Assembly (NCBI GenBank): GCA_036426205.1 | Contig: CM071568.1 | Span: 39,272,614 to 39,336,613, forward strand | Direction: 5' to 3' | DNA length: 64,000 nt | From: Ascaphus truei | Lineage: Eukaryota > Chordata > Amphibia > Anura > Ascaphidae | Part shown: in pieces, positions 31,641 to 44,559 of the stretch | Position numbering within the stretch: position 1 is the first letter of the stretch | Layout: each line of letters starts with the position of its first letter | The notes under the pieces: model-generated | Database searches by the model: none | What the model was told of the DNA's origin: nothing | What the model saw: the letters and a program-made list of their open reading frames with translations, nothing else | Made by a program: the position numbers and the translations under genes

Positions 31641-34600
31641 CAGATCAGTCAGTAGACGCAAGCAGGTATGTTATATCATGATTTTTTAAAGAGAGAAAAG
31701 TGTGCTTTCTATAGATTCTATACTAAAATCATTTCAATATAAAAACAATCAAAATGATAAAAAATGAAAAGGGAGAAGAAAATCACAAAACAATCCAAAA
31801 TCAGTCCAACATTTGGAGGGGGTGACCCCAGAGGTATTCCTTATCTGTGTTTGGATATGTCAAATCAGTAGGTCATTATTTTCCTATGTTAGGGGTATGC
31901 AGCTCTCTGTCTGAGGTATCCAACTCATCTTACAGCACGTGATAGAAAAGAAGGCGCAAAACTATCCAAAGTGCAACACAGTTTTAGGGATAAAGTTATA
32001 AAAGGTAAGTGGTAATCAACGCAGAAGGTATCTGTTTAAAATCAGTGTTCACACTTTCTTGGGAAGTTTGGAGCAAATATGGAAGTGTGGAGCTCATCTG
32101 CTCTCTCCCAGCTGATCGGACCAAATCACTGCCTCTTTGACATCACTGCTTGTGTGCACTCTTTCTCGCAGGTCCCAGGAAACAGAGCCAGGCGTTCTCT
32201 GCTCATCTATCATTACACAGTTTTTTCCAGGGATTCCTTATGAAAGGTCCATATGGGACCTAAAACGTTGCATTCTGCACTGTTCTTTAAATAAATAGAA
32301 GATACTGCACTAACAAACTTGTGAGTAGAGCTTTACGTTGTGTCTCATTTGGGAAACTCTGACTTAATTGCTTTTCTTGTCTATCTTGTGGTGGCCATCC
32401 CCATCAGTTTTTTTTTCTCCATTCATTTTTCTAATTGGCTACTTAATGCTAATTGGCTACTAAATACTATAAAAGTGAGGGCTTAATGCAATAACTAAAA
32501 AAACTCCACTTTATACCACTTGCTGATTATCCCTGAGTACTCTCATGCTTGTCCTCCCTCAGCATTAGCACAGGAGATTCGGTCCCCACGTTAACGTCAG
32601 AATGCCACGACGCTATGAATGACGTGATGATGTCACTATGTGCTGGGGTACTGATCAGGAGTCCCCTGTTAGGGTAGATATGATCACCAAGGCAACATAG
32701 GATGCTAAAAACTAGCGTACCTCGTTGCCAATGTGACAAACAATGCAGGAGAACAGAGCATAAAACACCAGTGTAAAAACACACAGAGAAGATTCAAATA
32801 GAAAAAATATAAATAGCAAATAACCTTTGAATAATATATGCCCAATAGATGCCACATCATAAGATACTATATACAGCACATTAAATGAGAAAGATGTTCT
32901 GTTTGAAAAAGGGAACTAAATAGTATATTTATGTCCCTGGTAATATTTAACCATATTTATCCAGAGGCATAGTATCTGTACATGGCTATTAATCAAAAAT
33001 AAATCAGAGTTGAAAAAAGTGAAAAACAATTATTTAAAATAATAAAAAAAGGAAATATAGAGCTATGTTCAAAAATAGAGTTTTTTTTGTGTTTTCATTT
33101 GTTCCCAAGTGAAACCACTGAAAACAATACAGTAATTAAAGAATACATTATATAGTTAACAGGTTCATAAGATTAACAGAGTGCTAACAACTTACAAGCA
33201 TGATTCTAATATTTCTGACCTGAAGAGTATTAATAATAACTTTATTTATTTAATAATAGCGTTATTTATATAGCGATTTTCTCAGAATGGGACTCAAAGC
33301 GCTTCCCAGTTACAATTAGAGGGAAAAAAAGAAAACATTAAGGTTATTAAAGAGACCAAACACAAGGAAAGATACATTACAGGATGGGACGGTACTGTAG
33401 CTACTGTATTAAGTGCTGGACAGGTTGTGGTTCATTAATTAAATGCCTGGGTTAACAGGTAAGTATTGACTCTGTTTTTATAGATGACCAAAGATGGGGT
33501 CTCTCGAGCTATTCTTATTGATATCCACGGAGGTAAAAAAAAACGCAGACAGCATCCTATAGCTGAATTTTTTTTGTAACTATCTTCGTTGAAGAAAGAA
33601 CTTAAAATGTTGTTAATTCAAACCGCCACCACCACTAGTACGTGATTGATGGATCCACAATGCTTCTCTCTTAAGGAGTGAAGTATCCCTGTCCAGAACT
33701 CCTTGTTTCTATGTAAAATGTGGAATACTCATAATGCTCAATATGTTCGATAGAGCTTAATTTCAGCATTCTTGTTGTCTTGCATATGTAGGAAACCACA
33801 CCGGGAATTTGATAAATTACACAACATACATACAGTAGTTCTGCATGTGATTCTATCTTTGATTTGAATAATTTTACCACTACTGTATGTGGATTTCCAA
33901 ATTGGTCCCCAATACATAAGCTGTTCCACACTGAACAGTTCAGGCATCTAAAATTACCTGGTTTACCTGAACTCAAAAAGTGGGTTGGTGTATAGTACAG
34001 TACTTCTAATCATCTGATTTTATTAGTGCATCTGAAAAATTCCTGCCCCTTTTACATGCTTTGATAGGTGGTACTTTACTGGATTATGATCGTAGTTGAT
34101 CGTGCTTTAATATACAGTATGCCAGTGTTTGAGCACTACTTTTGTAAGAACACCTGTGGCTCTCGTAAATTTAGTGGGAAATACCAGTCTCTCATTTTTA
34201 GACTTTACTACTTTCGGTAAGGTAATTTCCTTAAAGTGGTGAAAGTACAGTAAGTGCAAAAAGCGCTTGTGCAAACAAAATACAGTGATAAACAAAGATA
34301 TAAAACCTGTGATACAAAGTTCAATGAAGGTAGTCCTTGAGCTGCCCAAAAGGTTAATCTGGTATCTCCCAACCAGATGAGAAGTCTGTGGAAAGGAACC
34401 TCCTGTGGCGCTGAGGTATGAATGGAAGTATGATCTTGTGCAAAAGTTCTTGTCTTGTACTATTAACCTCAAGAAAAGAAGACAAAATTGCAAAAAACAC
34501 TACAATAGTGTATTACCCAGGGACATAGTATGATAATATAAACAGCAATTTATTCAATAAAAAATTAGTATAAAACAATTAATCAGACAATTGTGTCAGA

Positions 34601-34945
34601 CTTGAAATACATATAAAACATAAAACTTCCATGCGCTTGTGCACTAGGAAGATGAACTGCTCCGCCGTGGTAAAATTGAAATCCTACTCACCGGACGTGA
34701 ATAGGACATGCGCAATGGTTTAAAGGTCTTTTCATCAGGTAACACCGCTCGCCGTGGGGTGGAATAGCCAGTTGATGCGGGAGAATCGCCTTCAATACTC
34801 GTAGTCTCCTTGCTAACAGAGTCCGGTCGATCGGCTCCACTGCTGACGTCACCGCCTGCATAGCACTGCTACGGTGTCCCTGAGAGGCCAAAAAAACCTC
34901 CTACGCGTTTCAAAACTCCTATTGATGGGTTTCTTCGTCAGGGAT
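31641..34945. other. Unassigned noncoding sequence with small repeats
   Basis: No gene recognised over 3.3 kb. Points seen: GGTCCATATGGGACC, a 15-base palindrome, at 32,249-32,263, followed by TAAAACGTTG and AATAAA (32,290), probably the right end of a non-autonomous transposon. 33,240-33,320 (TTATTTATATAGCGATTTTCTCAGAATGGGACTCAAAGCGCTT) is of a type widely dispersed in vertebrate genomes. Its short reading frames lack domain features. 34,500-34,945 is probably the left flank of the next foldback, with ACGCGTTTCAAAAC at 34,903 and CTTCGTCAGGG at 34,933. Confidence 0.45.
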
Positions 34946-35319
34946 CCCGATATGTGGTATATGTCCCGTTTTCCTCTGACTTCGGAGGACTCTCCAAGAT
35001 GGATGCAGAGGAAGGGGAATCCACACACAACTGCACACGTGCAAAACAGCCTCTCTCGCGATAGCACGATGACGCTGTTACCTGCTTTACTTGACTCACA
35101 CGTTCTCACAACTAGCACTTCTCCAAGGCGCCGTGACCTCTGACCCCTAGAAGTGCTAGTTGTGAGAACGTGTGAGTCAAGTAAAGCAGGAAACAGCGTC
35201 ATTGTGCTATCGCGAGAGAGGCTGCTTTGCTGCAGTTGTGTGTGGATTCCCCTTACTCTGCATCCATCTTGGAGAGTCCTCCGAAGTCAGAGGAAAACGG
35301 GACATATACCACATATCGG
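34946..35319. repeat. Foldback element, arms about 170 bp
   Basis: The left arm (34,946-35,121, CGATATGTGGTATATGTCCC to CTCACAACTAGCACTT) and the right arm (35,150-35,319) are near-perfect reverse complements with a 28-base spacer. Frames found on both strands across it are mirror images of one another and are not genes. The flanks (ACGCGTTTC..TTCGTCAGGG on the left, AATAAA near 35,456 on the right) suggest a larger transposon of about 1 kb. Confidence 0.9.
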
Positions 35320-35749
35320 GGAGCCCGCGAGGACCCTCACTGCTACTGGCGTCTGCATCTACTTGGTTACACACGAGCATTATTCCAGTCCTGCTGTAAG
35401 TAGGGTTTTGGGTTTTAACCCTTTGATGACCCGCTGCAGCAGGCTCCTTTTGTTTTAATAAATAGTTATTTTATTTTCAGCTTGTTTGTTAAGTGTCATG
35501 TCTCTTGTTATGTGTTTTATGTTGTTTGTTCAATTTTAATATTACGTATTACACTATGATTTTTCTTTTTGTCTCTGTTCCTATGTCACGGACCCCTGGA
35601 TTGGAGATCTTCTAGTGATTGGACCATCTGGATTCTTTCCCCCGTCATTTGTTTGGACTCTATTAGGGACTTATTGGACTCTTTGGGCGCTGGTCTGTAT
35701 ATGTTCTTTGATTTTAGTATAGTACTTTACATAATTGAATGTCCTTAGC
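35320..35749. other. Right flank of the foldback, no gene
   Basis: Noncoding, with TTTTAATAAATAGTTATTTTATTTTCAG near 35,452-35,480. That resembles a polypyrimidine-AG acceptor, but no exon follows. Confidence 0.4.
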
Positions 35750-36560
35750 AAAGAGGGAGACTTTGGTCTCTATGCAAACATAAAGATCATCAATAAACAA
35801 ATTAAAAAGTAGTGGCCCCAGTACTGAACACTGAGGTACTCAACATACTACTTTAGCCCCATCTAAAAAAGGTTCTATTTATGACACCTCTTTCCTCCTT
35901 ACCCTTCAACGAGTTTCAATCCAGGCTAAACTATTTTCACCCAGACCAATTTCCTTCATTTTGTACATAATCCTTTTGTGTGGCACCATATCAAAAATAC
36001 CTAAGGCTTACAAATCCATTCTGACTTTATTTTCAAGCCACCTTTGCACTTCCACCTATGTTAGCCAAATGTTAGTTAATGTTGTGGTTTACCTCTTGTA
36101 ATATTTTTGCAATCAGCTCCTTTTTGGTATATACACAGGCATATACTGTATTTTGTTTAATACCTCTGCCTTCTACTTATCCCCAATAATTTTCCTGCCC
36201 ATTTCACACACCCTTCCTAGTGCTCTAAAATTTCAAATCCTTTTCCTACACCAATTTCTTTGCCTTGCCTTAAACTTGCGGTCTAGATCCCTGAAATATG
36301 TTTTAGAGATTCTCCATCTTTCTTTAACTTTGTTATTGGTGCCAATGTGTATCAAAACTGCTGGCTCATTCCCAACAATTTTTTTTTACCTGATCTGCAA
36401 TTTGCTGGAGCAGAGCCCCACAGAGACTTCATACTGTTCCGTTCATGTGGTCATGCAACAGATTCCCCTCGTTACCCGCCTAATGATTAACTCCCCTACC
36501 ACCACAACCTGCCTAGGTCTCTGAGATTCTTGAGTCCCCTCTGTGCTGGTGGGACTATTC
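35750..36560 (-). pseudogene. Second antisense CR1 remnant, internally deleted
   Basis: On the minus strand, ORF1 esterase motifs come first: VVVVGELIIRR near 36,515 (the normal GDS block, here GEL, so the catalytic Ser is lost) and VLIHIGTNNKVKERW near 36,360-36,315. After about 220 bases the RT palm appears: VPHKRIMYKMKEIGLGEN (35,990-35,937), then SVLGPLLFNLFIDDLYV (35,825-35,775). The whole endonuclease and the start of the RT are missing, so the copy has an internal deletion of over 1 kb. Several stops are present. It is more decayed than the CR1 pieces at 27,010 and 30,518 and may be another subfamily. Confidence 0.75.
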
Positions 36561-38338
36561 CCCTATCTGCTAGTATAATCTTCCATAGCATTGCCATTTA
36601 TGCCCTGGCACGCCAATATTTTAAATTAATATGGCAAATATCTAAATGGGGGAGGGGGTCACAGTCATACCTTAATAAACCTATTTCAAGATTTCTCATG
36701 TCCCTCAATGCTACAAATTGCTTATTCTGACACGCTAAAAGGATCAGTCACTCACATTTTCCATAGAAGTACAGTACGTGTATACACAGTTGAATGTCTG
36801 CTTTAAGTGCTCATACTGTACATATTGCCAGATGTTCCTTGAGATGCATTTTCAATTCTTCTCCCACTCATTATGTGGCTTACAAGCTCTGCAGATTGAA
36901 AAAAAAATATGTAACTATGGAGTAACAAGTGATAACTACAAACATGTTCTCAAATTTTAATTCAATATTTCTTTTTTTAAACTCCTGCTTTTAATTCCAC
37001 ACTTGATCCAACTGCACTTAAATCCAAACTTCAGTGATACAGTAGTAAAATAAATGTACTACAAACTCCTGATACCCAGACAATCAAAATAAATGAATCC
37101 ACTGGGAATTCTCCATGGTCACAGACACAGCAATTTAAATCAACCAGTCACCAATGTGACCAGTCTTCTGGTTTTAACTCCACACTTATAAGTAATCCAA
37201 CTGCACTTTAACAAAACTTCAGCCAAACAGCTCAGTTCAAAAAGTGCTTGCAAGCATTCCTTACAATCATTTTTCTTCCCATCTCTTTAACCCAACAGTG
37301 TAATTTGTCTTTATTTTTCAAAGGACGTGAAAACCGTGGAGAATTATATGTTATTAAACAAACATGAATTATTTTGTTATTTGTCATTCTCACGGATAGG
37401 TCATGTTGTTGTTATTAGGGCAGTTTCAAATTGTATTGTTTTTTTGGCAGTCACTTGCACCACCCCAGCATAACCCGTGGAGTTCCTCGGGGTCCTCCTA
37501 TTACAGATCTTTTGTATTTGACATTTTTGAGTCAGGTTTGATTAGAAATATCACAATTGTTTGACCTTTTCTGACAACATTTGATATGTTGAAAAACCTT
37601 AAGCAATGATTTATGATCTGTAATATGATTCAACAAAATACATACATAATTATTGCTTTGGGATTAGAAATGCCTACACACTGTACCAATGACTTGTATG
37701 GAGATGGATTTGGATTTGGGTTAGTCCACAGAGATCTGGCTTTAATTTGGTCTTTCAATGATTTCAAACTTGCACTTTTGCAACTTGACAATATATTGTT
37801 TCCAATCATAGACAAGTATTTTTAGCAGTTTCCTTAGTATAGACACATTATTTTGCATGGAATATAGAGGCAGCATGCAATAACTTTAGCACACACAATT
37901 ATGTTGGTTTTACATGCTATTAAGTTGTTCATTTGATTTGCTGCATGGTTTTCATTGCACAGTACATTACAACTACAGTACTGTAGGATCAACAGCCCAG
38001 GACAAATCAATGTCCGCTAGAGGTTGAGAGAGAGATTTGATCAGAGTCTCAAGTTCAATATATCTCCTCAAACCTCCCTCCAAATACTGTAACATAGGGA
38101 GAGACACCTGGGCTTTAAAAGGCGCACACATGAGGTACCTGAGAAATATGCTAATGCACTATGCAAAGATATTTAAATTGCTCACACTTCCTAAAATGAT
38201 TTCCATAAGAACTATATTGAGCTGACACCTACTGTAAGACACCTTGTGAGGAATGGAATACTGGTGACAGGGACAATAGGATTAAAAGCCACCACAACCT
38301 CTGCTAGTCTGAGCAAAATACCAACCGTATTTTATTAA
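36561..38338. other. Unassigned noncoding sequence
   Basis: No gene seen. A local direct duplication links 36,984-37,044 and 37,173-37,228 (TTCCACACTT..ATCCAACTGCACTT..AACTTCAG). 38,026-38,156 is a dispersed repeat related to 13,570-13,700. Short plus-strand frames have no features. Confidence 0.5.
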
Positions 38339-40035
38339 GAGCCTCCAAATAAACACACAGAAATACGTCGCTGCACCAAACCAACAGACATAGAAACACG
38401 AACCACCTGGTGCAAGGGGGAAACCAATAGAGGCCACACAAATAATCAAAAGATTATACACAGCCCCCTGTAGTTGCACTCAAGGTAGGTGACAAAGTGA
38501 ATGTGATGTCAATAGAGGCATAAGGCAGTGAATAGCCAAATCCTAGTATAGGATACACTATCAAAAAGGTCACACTACTAATAAAAAATAACAAAACTTT
38601 AATGATCTATACTGTAAAAACCCGACAAAACACTATAAAAATGCATAACAGTGCATGAATAAAATCCCCAAATGTGTTGGGTAATGGTGCTTAATGAACA
38701 CAATGTGTTCCAAATAGCTGTAAGATCATCAAACGCTATATATTAGGCTGCAAACTAGATGATACAGGTAATCTTAATAGAAATGGGTATTATAGTGTAA
38801 AAATACACCTTGTAGGGCCTCTATGGGTGACCACTGTATGTAATAATAAGCTTGTTCTCTTAGGATCCTTAGACCAGCTCAATATGGTCACAACAAATAG
38901 AGGACCCCAGCATTGCCCACAACTCAAGCAAAGTATCTCCAGCAGTACAGATCCCTGCCGCAAGATAAATCATACAAGCAGCAGGAGCGGGAAAAGGGAA
39001 CCCGCAGTATATTAGTACACCCAGCAATGATTGTGTAAATAAACACAGTGTATAGTACAACGTGTACTCAATAGGGATATTTAAACCAGATTAAATGAGG
39101 TCAGGGTACACAGAGGATATATGACAATGACCGCATGAAATTTATATCATCAGGTAAGGCACACCGTCAGGAGCGTAACAACATATCCCGGGAGCGTATG
39201 TTCAAAGCGAATCCCAGTTTGGGCATTACAACCTGATAATCTTGAATCTCCTGCAGCCGTTAGCTCCGTATGCAATTGGGAGCTGCCGTTACTCCGAGAC
39301 ACAGATCGCGCATGCGTCAGCGTAATGACGTCACGGCGTTTCCTCTGTGTACCCTGACCTCATTTAATCTGGTTTAAATATCCCTATTGAGTACACGTTG
39401 TACTTACACGTGTTTATGCACAATCATTGCTGGGTGTACTAATATACTGCGGTTCCCTTTTCCCGCTCCTGCTGCTTGTATGATTATTCTAGCGGCAGGG
39501 ATCTGTACTGCTGGGATATTTGCTTGAGTGTGGGCAATGCTGGGGTCCTCTATTTGTTTGTGACCATATTGAGCTGGTCTAAGATCCTAAGAGAACAAGC
39601 TTATTATTACATACAGTGGTCACCCATAGAGGCCCTACAGGTGTATTTTACACTATATACCCATTTCTATTAAGATTACCTGTATCATCTGTTTTGCAGC
39701 CTAATATATAGCGTTTGATTATCTTACTTGGAACACATGTGTTCATTAAGCACCGTTACCACACATTTGGGGATTTTATTCATGCACTGTTATGCCTTTT
39801 TATATGTGTTTCGTCGGTTTTTTTACAGTATAGATCATTAAAGTTTTGTTATTTTTTATAGTAGTGTGACCTTTTTGAGAATGTATCCTATACTAGGATG
39901 GCTTTTATTCACTGCCTTATGCCTCTATTGACATCACATTCACTTTGTCACCTACCTTGCTACTCATTCTACTTGTGAGGCAACTGACAGGGGGCTGTGT
40001 ATAATCTTTTGATTATTTGTGGAGCCTCCAAATAA
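38339..40035. mobile_element. Large foldback element with 14-bp flanking repeats
   Basis: The left arm (38,434-39,117) and right arm (39,341-40,022) are imperfect reverse complements of about 680 bp, with a spacer of about 220 bases that contains GCGCATGCGTCAGCGTAATGACGTCACG near 39,308. The 14-base GAGCCTCCAAATAA occurs in the same orientation at 38,339-38,352 and 40,022-40,035, so it may be a target duplication. No transposase is encoded. Confidence 0.8.
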
Positions 40036-40074
40036 CCTTGGGAGAGGACATCTGTGCTCAAAAGGAAATATCTT

Positions 40075-41070
40075 AAAACCAGAGACAGAACATAAAACAC
40101 AGATAGAGCTCAGTGCACATCCAGTGAAACTTATACACGGTACAGTGCCTAATATATATCTGTAGATCATCTATACTTACATTTTGGACAAGTGTAGTAA
40201 GCCACTTGAGCCACTACACGGCAGACCACATCTCAAGGTACCAACACTAATATAAATTCTTAATAACTGTGATATATTACCAGAAGAATGATTATAATAA
40301 TCTCTCAAAATTAGTTGCATAGTTCTAAGTCTGATTGAAGCTCTTATAACCTGTACATTACCAGGAAAAGCACTCTGTATTAGATTTGTCACATCAAACT
40401 GCAAGCAGCAAGTTCCCCGAGAGGGGAGATGGCAATGGAGTGAGCTTTTAACCACTTTAAATGGGCGGGGGGTGAGCTAAACTAGGTAGAGAGGAGACCA
40501 CCTTCCAATCAGCTAAGACCAGCTGAACAACAATTGTAAACATACAGAACACCTACAAGCTCATATTGAACCCCAGAATAACCACAACATATATATATAT
40601 ATATATTAAGCATATAAGTGTCACAGAGGAGTGCTACTGGCTGGCAATATATTATTAAAACAGAGACAGAACATGAAACACAGACAGAGCTCAGTGCACT
40701 CCAGTGAAACTTATACTACGGTACAGTGCCTAATATATATGTATAGATATCTATTAAATAAAATGGTCTTTTAGTTAACATTTTGGCCAATAGTGTTGTA
40801 AGCCCTTGACCACTACACGGCAGACCACATCTCAAGGGTACCTAACACTAATATAAATTCTTAATACCTGTGCATTACCAGGAGAATGATTTATAATAAT
40901 CTGTCAAAATTAGTTGCATAGTTCTAAGTCTGATGAAAGCTCTTATTAACCGTCATTACCAGGAAAGCACTATGTATTAGATTTGTCACAATCGACTGCA
41001 AGCAAGCAAATTCCCACTGAGAGTGGGAGAGTGCAATGGGGTGAGCTTTAACCATTTTAAATGTGGGAGG
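40075..41070 (+). repeat. Direct repeat of about 0.6 kb, two units (left flank)
   Basis: Unit 1 starts at about 40,075 (AAACCAGAGACAGAACATAAAACACAGA) and unit 2 at about 40,655. Shared landmarks: GAAACTTATAC, CACTACACGGCAGACCACATCTCAAG, AATTAGTTGCATAGTTCTAAGTCTGAT, TATTAGATTTGTCACA and GAGCTTT-AACCA-TTTAAATG. The differences are mostly single-base indels. Inverted copies lie at 47,400-48,260. A (TA)n tract sits at 40,589-40,606. Confidence 0.85.
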
Positions 41071-42199
41071 GGGTGGGGAGGAGAGCGCGGGGGACGGGGA
41101 AAGAGAGAGCGCGGGGGGAGAGAGAGTGCAGGGGGTAGAGTGATTGCAGGGGGGGCAGGGAGAGAGATCGCAGGGGGGGATGAGGGAGAGCAGCGTGGGA
41201 GGAGGTCACGGAGAGAGGTGAGTTCAGCCTGGCGGGGGGATAGAGAGCAAGGAGGGGAGAGAGACACGAACATGGTGGGGACAAGGGCTAAGGGGGAGAG
41301 AGAGAGAACGTGTGGAGAGCCAAGTTGATGAACAGGGGGGATGGAAAAGGGGTGGTGCAGAATAGAGATCAATGGAGTGGAGGAGAGAAGGGCGGGGGGG
41401 TCGTAGCGCGTAGTAGAGATGAGAGCAATAGGGACGAAGGCACCGGGGCAATGCAGACCTACCACGTGCCTCCTTTATCAGTTGTTGCCCTTGCTCCACT
41501 TCCCAGTTTCTAGGGGTCACGTTCCATCTCTACACTCGGCGGTATGACAGTCGAGGGGAGAACTAAACCCCATAGAATGCAAAGTCTTCCCTGTTGAGAG
41601 CTCACTTCCCATTGTAGGTCTTTCATCATGTAAGTCAGACAGGGCGTTCTTAATAGAGGAAATATCTATTCCTATATTAGGTAAATCTAGTATTTTTATC
41701 TGGTGGTGTTGGGATTTGGTAAGGGTGTCTGCCTGTCGTGGCTTCCGGCGGGTCTTACCAACGGCTTGGCCAAAACGGTTTAATGAAAGTTACCTCTTTT
41801 CAAGAGAATATATGGGTATTTTACTTCGTGGTATTCTGCATGTTGGTGATGTAGCATTGGGTTCTCTGTCCGTTTTGTTGTACTAACATATGCCACGGCT
41901 AATAGCACTCCAGTTGCCACTTAAGTACATACATATTTTGTGGGGCAGCGGGGTTCCCAAAAAGAGCTTGCTGGGGTTTTGTGTTCTTATACAGAAGCAC
42001 CATGCTTCTGTGATGCAGTTCAGCTTGGAAAGTACGGCTAATGAAAATGTATACGGATTGACAGATAGCTAGGGTGACAAGATTTTGAAAATGAAAAACA
42101 GCGGCACACAATTATATTATTATTTTATTAATCATTTGTATTTTTCAAAACATTAAGTTTACTTATGTATTAAACGTTAACTTATATTAACCATTAGTC
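41071..42199. other. GA/GC-rich tract then unassigned sequence
   Basis: 41,071-41,430 is GGGAG/GAGAGCGCGGGGG-type low-complexity sequence, purine-rich on the plus strand; frames on both strands here are composition artefacts. 41,430-42,199 is ordinary sequence in which I recognise nothing. Confidence 0.6.
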
Positions 42200-42320
42200 C
42201 TTGTGTACGTTGTGGTGTGATGTGTGTGTGTGTGTGTGTGGTGTGTGGTGTGTTGTGTGTGTGTCGTGTGTGCTGTGTGCGTGTGTGTGTGGTGTGGTGT
42301 GTGTCGTTGTGTGGGTCGAA
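42200..42320. repeat. (GT)n-rich tract
   Basis: About 100 bases of GT with GTGGTGTG and GTCGTGTG interruptions. Low complexity. Confidence 0.9.
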
Positions 42321-43560
42321 CAAATAAAAAGCCAGATGATTGATTCTCGAACCATTAACCAGTGTCAGTCGATGCCCCCTCTTCCACAATTTCTAAGAGC
42401 AGAAATCCCGTCTGGGATCTACCATGACCGGCAAGTCCCTCAAGGTCACTATGACTGGAGGGGAGGGTGTTTCCTATCTGCTATCCGATGTCTCCCGCGC
42501 ATGAAACTTGTGAGTCAGATTAGAAAGAGAAAAGAAAGCATTATAGGTTATTGTTGGTTGTAGGTATACGGCAGTTAAAGATAAACAGAAGAGAGGTGGG
42601 TTTATCCTGAGTGAGTGTGAGACACAGAGAGACGAGAGCACCAGACACAGAGGAAATGCCCTTTAATGACCGAAGGAGAAGAGCAAACTCCACCTCGCAG
42701 AGAGACCGTGGAGAGAGATGCGGATCCGGTAATCGAGATTAATGCACCCTGGAATGACGTCACTGTCTGATTGACCGCGATGGAGGATAGACGAAATGAG
42801 GATGAGAGGACCCTGACATCTTGATTTCGGATGAGCTTAGTGATGATCGACGAGAGAGCTAACTCGACGAGAGTAGTGAAAGACCTGTTATTTGATTCGG
42901 AGGTGATGCTCAGAGCCGGAGAGTCTCCGGGTTGATCGGTTCCGCGTTTCTGGCATTGTCGCAGGCGTCCGGTCAGTATCGGCAGAGACCAGAGAGAAAG
43001 CCCAGGGCAGAATTGTTAGGAAAGAGCCCTACCGAGAATCAGGAGCATGAAAGAGTGCATCATTGACACTGTCGGTGCCTTCTTTTTGCGGACTCCCGAG
43101 ATGAGTGACCTGTGTCTTGGCCGATCGACGCTCCCCGGAGTATTCCCGCGACTCGAAGATTCGCGGAGTTTTTCCGAGGTACGTGACGCTTCGTGTGTTA
43201 CCTTCTGCGGACTGGATCGTAGCCTCTTGATGATGGACTGTGATGTCTCGTTTAACAATCGCAGAACGGATGAGTCCTGAGCGCCACGACGCATAGGTAC
43301 GCGAGTCCCCTGGCTATGTCGGCTGCGACGTCTTTTCTCGCTGGAGGAGAGCAGATCAGTAGGACGCGAATCCCGAGTCGCAACCGACACGAGGCAGTAG
43401 AGATGATGGATTGAGAGAGGAGGAGACGAGTCATGAGGATGGCTTACCTTAGGGGGGGAAAATTGAGACCAGACCGCCTTCCGATCAGACCGGAGAGAGA
43501 CCGACTCCTGCGGCCCCGTTTGAGAGAGAGATCCGCCATGATGGAGAGATGAGTAGAGAT
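42321..43560. other. Unassigned, increasingly purine-rich sequence
   Basis: No gene. From about 42,590 the word GAGAGA becomes frequent, with GATGATGA and CGAGAG interruptions. Frames on the minus strand are serine/leucine-rich and follow from composition. Confidence 0.5.
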
Positions 43561-44545
43561 GACGAGAACATGTGACCACATGTAGACCCGGGGAGGGGAG
43601 GTGGAGAGAGAGAGACGAGAGAGGAGGAGGACGAGAGAAGAGAGGAGCGAGAGGAGATGAATGGAGACGACGGATGATGAGCTTGAGAGAGGTGACACGG
43701 ACGAGAATGACCGATGGGAGAGAGATGAGGAGGAGAGAGACAAGTATTGAGAGAAGGGGGTTGAGAGAATCGAAAGTAGAAGCGCAGGACAGAGGAGGAG
43801 ATATGAAGAGAGAGAGAGAGAGACTAAACGTGACAGAGAGAGACAGTCTGAAACAGAGAGAGACAGTGGACGAGAGAGACAGTGACAGAGAGAGACAGTC
43901 GACCGAGACAGACAGTGACAAGATGAGAGACATACGGACAGGAAGAGAAGAGAGAGAAGAACTAGAAGAGAGAGAACAGAGTAGAGACGACAGAGACAGA
44001 GCGAAGATAGACAAGAGCAGGAAGAACAGGACAAAGAGAGAGAGAAGAGCGAGCGAGGAGAAGAGGGAGACGAGAGAGCCAGAGAGAGGAAGACAACAAG
44101 ACAGTACTAACAGAAACGAGAGAGAGAGCAAGATGAGGAGAGAGACCAGGGGGAACAGAAACGAAAGACAGAGAGACAGAGGAGCAGAGGACCAACAGCT
44201 TGACAGATGAGAGACAAGGATAGAAGAACCTGAGAGATAGACCCGAGAGAGAGAGAGAGAGAGACCGGGAGGGAGAGCCGAGGGAGTGGAGGGAGAGACC
44301 AAGGAAGAGAGACCCGACGGGGAGAGGATGAGAGCACGGCGAGAGATGAGCGAGCCAGGCGGTAGAGACGCGAGGGAGGGAGACGACGCGAGGGAGATAG
44401 AGACCGCGTGGAGGGGGAGACGAGAGGACGAGACAGGGAAACCAGAGACAGGGACACAACAGAGAGAGAGGAGAGAGAGAGAGGAAGGGACAGAGAGAGA
44501 GAGAGGGAGACACAGAGAGAGAGACAGGACAGAGAGATTGCGTGA
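43561..44545 (+). repeat. (GA)n-rich satellite-like block
   Basis: Nearly 1 kb of GAGA/GACAGAGA/GAGGAG sequence, almost free of T on the plus strand. Long minus-strand frames across it encode Ser/Leu-rich nonsense. Such tracts can form triplex (H-DNA) and are error-prone in assembly. Confidence 0.9.
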
Positions 44546-44559
44546 CATTGGGTTTGGAG

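Noticed and set aside
34874..35458. Several 75-117-codon frames on both strands
   Set aside because: They are mirror readings of the two foldback arms and share the same residues, so they are not separate genes.
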